Shown piece by piece: positions 7,145 through 7,654 of a DNA stretch of 7,654 bases. The notes under the pieces were generated by a model that saw nothing but the letters and a program-made list of their open reading frames with translations, did no database searches and was not told where the DNA came from. Origin of the DNA: Bryobacterales bacterium (GTDB lineage: Bacteria > Acidobacteriota > Terriglobia > Bryobacterales > Bryobacteraceae); the NCBI GenBank assembly GCA_003487005.1, contig DNFG01000039.1, forward strand, positions 1-7,654, written 5' to 3'. Within the stretch, counting starts at the first letter, position 1. The number at the start of each line of letters is the position of its first letter. The translations under genes and the position numbers were made by a program.

Positions 7145-7161
7145 GGCCGCTGGAAGCGGCC
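7145..7161. other. Perfect 7-bp GC hairpin upstream of the NosL-like gene
   Basis: GGCCGCT (7145-7151) and AGCGGCC (7155-7161) pair fully around a GGA loop, with the palindrome GGCGCGCC at 7135-7142 beside it. It sits about 65 bases upstream of the minus-strand start at 7080. It may be an operator or a leader structure; no T-run marks it as a terminator. Confidence 0.4.
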
Positions 7162-7583
7162 CGAATGACTACATACCTGCCCTTCGTTACCACTGGGTTA
7201 CCGGTATCTACGACCGCGCGTGGCTGGTCATCACTTCTGATCTTCTGATGGGCGTCGATTGTCATGTTCTGCGTCCTGATTGCTGATCGAGAATCGTTCC
7301 GGCCAGGATGATGGCGAACTGAACCCACGGGCCGTGTGACAAGTGTGGATTGGCGGATGCACCCAGGATCGTGTTCTGAACGGATGCCCCGGGTGCACAT
7401 GCGGTGCGGGTGCCCAATAGTCTCCATTCGCTGCTCCTGTTGGGGCACGGGATCATCGAAATAATTGCTGCGATATTCGCAAGCCCTTGAATCTAGGCAC
7501 CCTGAGTCCTCGCGCCGGTTTGGACGTGGACTTGCACTACTCAAGGTGTCACGGCTCACCAAGATGCTGAACCAGACGAAAAA

Positions 7584-7587
7584 GGAG
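7584..7587 (+). promoter_or_regulatory. Ribosome binding site for the 7596 gene
   Basis: GGAG within AAAGGAGA, 8 bases before the ATG at 7596; this fixes the start of the truncated last gene. Confidence 0.75.
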
Positions 7588-7595
7588 ATCTGAAG

Positions 7596-7654
7596 ATGAA
7601 ACAATCAACCACGCGGTGGTTCCGAACAGCAACCTCCGGCCTCCTCTTTGCGCT
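7596..7654 (+). CDS. Start of an exported protein, 3'-truncated by the window edge
   Basis: Only 19 codons and two bases are visible. They encode MKQSTTRWFRTATSGLLFA, a basic N-terminus leading into a hydrophobic stretch, as in a Sec signal peptide or membrane anchor. A good ribosome binding site precedes it. The gene diverges from the NosL-like gene and has about 500 bases of upstream DNA. The product cannot be identified from this piece; an outer-membrane receptor or secreted copper protein would fit the neighbourhood, but nothing visible shows it. Confidence 0.65.
   Translation, partial: MKQSTTRWFRTATSGLLFA

Larger units (their letters stand above)
7081..7595. other. 515-base intergenic region between divergent genes, with short repeats and no convincing gene
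   Basis: This region holds the 5' regulatory DNA of both the minus-strand NosL-like gene and the plus-strand gene at 7596. Open frames exist on the minus strand, but their translations show no family features and they run across both flanking starts. Visible structure includes a perfect hairpin at 7145-7161 and GTTACC repeats at 7186 and 7197. There are also CGGATGC repeats at 7354 and 7381, and inverted pairs between 7358 and 7448. I could not find a convincing sigma70 -35/-10 pair for either gene, nor the dyad of a CueR-type copper operator. Confidence 0.6.

Noticed and set aside
7262..7456. 64-residue minus-strand frame with a hydrophobic stretch (GPWVQFAIILAGTIL)
   Set aside because: The hydrophobic segment is suggestive, but there is no clear ribosome binding site and the DNA coincides with the repeat cluster; not enough to call a gene.
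7077..7604. 175-residue minus-strand frame filling the intergenic region
   Set aside because: Its start overlaps the divergent gene at 7596 and its stop runs into the NosL-like start; composition looks random and no domain is recognisable.

Overview
This window is a copper (possibly also silver) resistance and handling locus on a GC-rich bacterial chromosome or large replicon. The protein families suggest a member of the Acidobacteriota, of the Solibacter/Bryobacter kind. That rests on remembered resemblance: an RND pump with an aromatic-rich insert, small secreted proteins opening with a 'D-x-x-C-G-A-K-H'-type motif, and a copper ATPase with YHS and heavy-metal-binding modules in place of HMA domains. 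No rRNA, tRNA, transposase or CRISPR array is visible, so the taxonomic call is an inference.

Layout. Positions 1-3881 hold a tightly packed plus-strand operon. It starts with the 3' three quarters of a CusA-type heavy-metal RND permease (its 5' end lies before the window). Next comes a secreted protein of unknown function with two copies of a PH-like domain, whose start lies inside the cusA 3' end. Two small exported Cys/His proteins follow; they look like diverged paralogues and share the spacing D-x2-C-x3-H-x9-C-x3-C. The first overlaps the gene before it by ATGA, and the second starts 10 bases after the first one's stop. After a 138-base gap with one GC-rich hairpin comes a Cu+-type P1B ATPase (4020-6491) with an N-terminal YHS domain and two tandem heavy-metal-binding modules. 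Convergent to it on the minus strand is a membrane-anchored, NosL-like Cys-rich protein (6589-7080). An imperfect hairpin covers the junction between the two. The remaining 515 bases (7081-7595) hold no convincing gene but several short inverted and direct repeats. A new plus-strand gene with a strong ribosome binding site begins at 7596 and runs out of the window after 19 codons.

How the parts may work together (inference). The P-type ATPase would move Cu+ out of the cytoplasm. The CusA permease, with a CusB/CusC-like adaptor and outer-membrane channel presumably encoded upstream, would move it across the outer membrane. The small secreted Cys/His proteins and the NosL-like protein are candidate periplasmic copper carriers or buffers. 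The PH-like duplicated protein has no assigned role; only its translational linkage ties it to the pump.

The most novel-looking parts are the paired small Cys/His proteins and the duplicated PH-like protein. A TRASH-like cysteine spacing also recurs in both the ATPase and the NosL-like protein.
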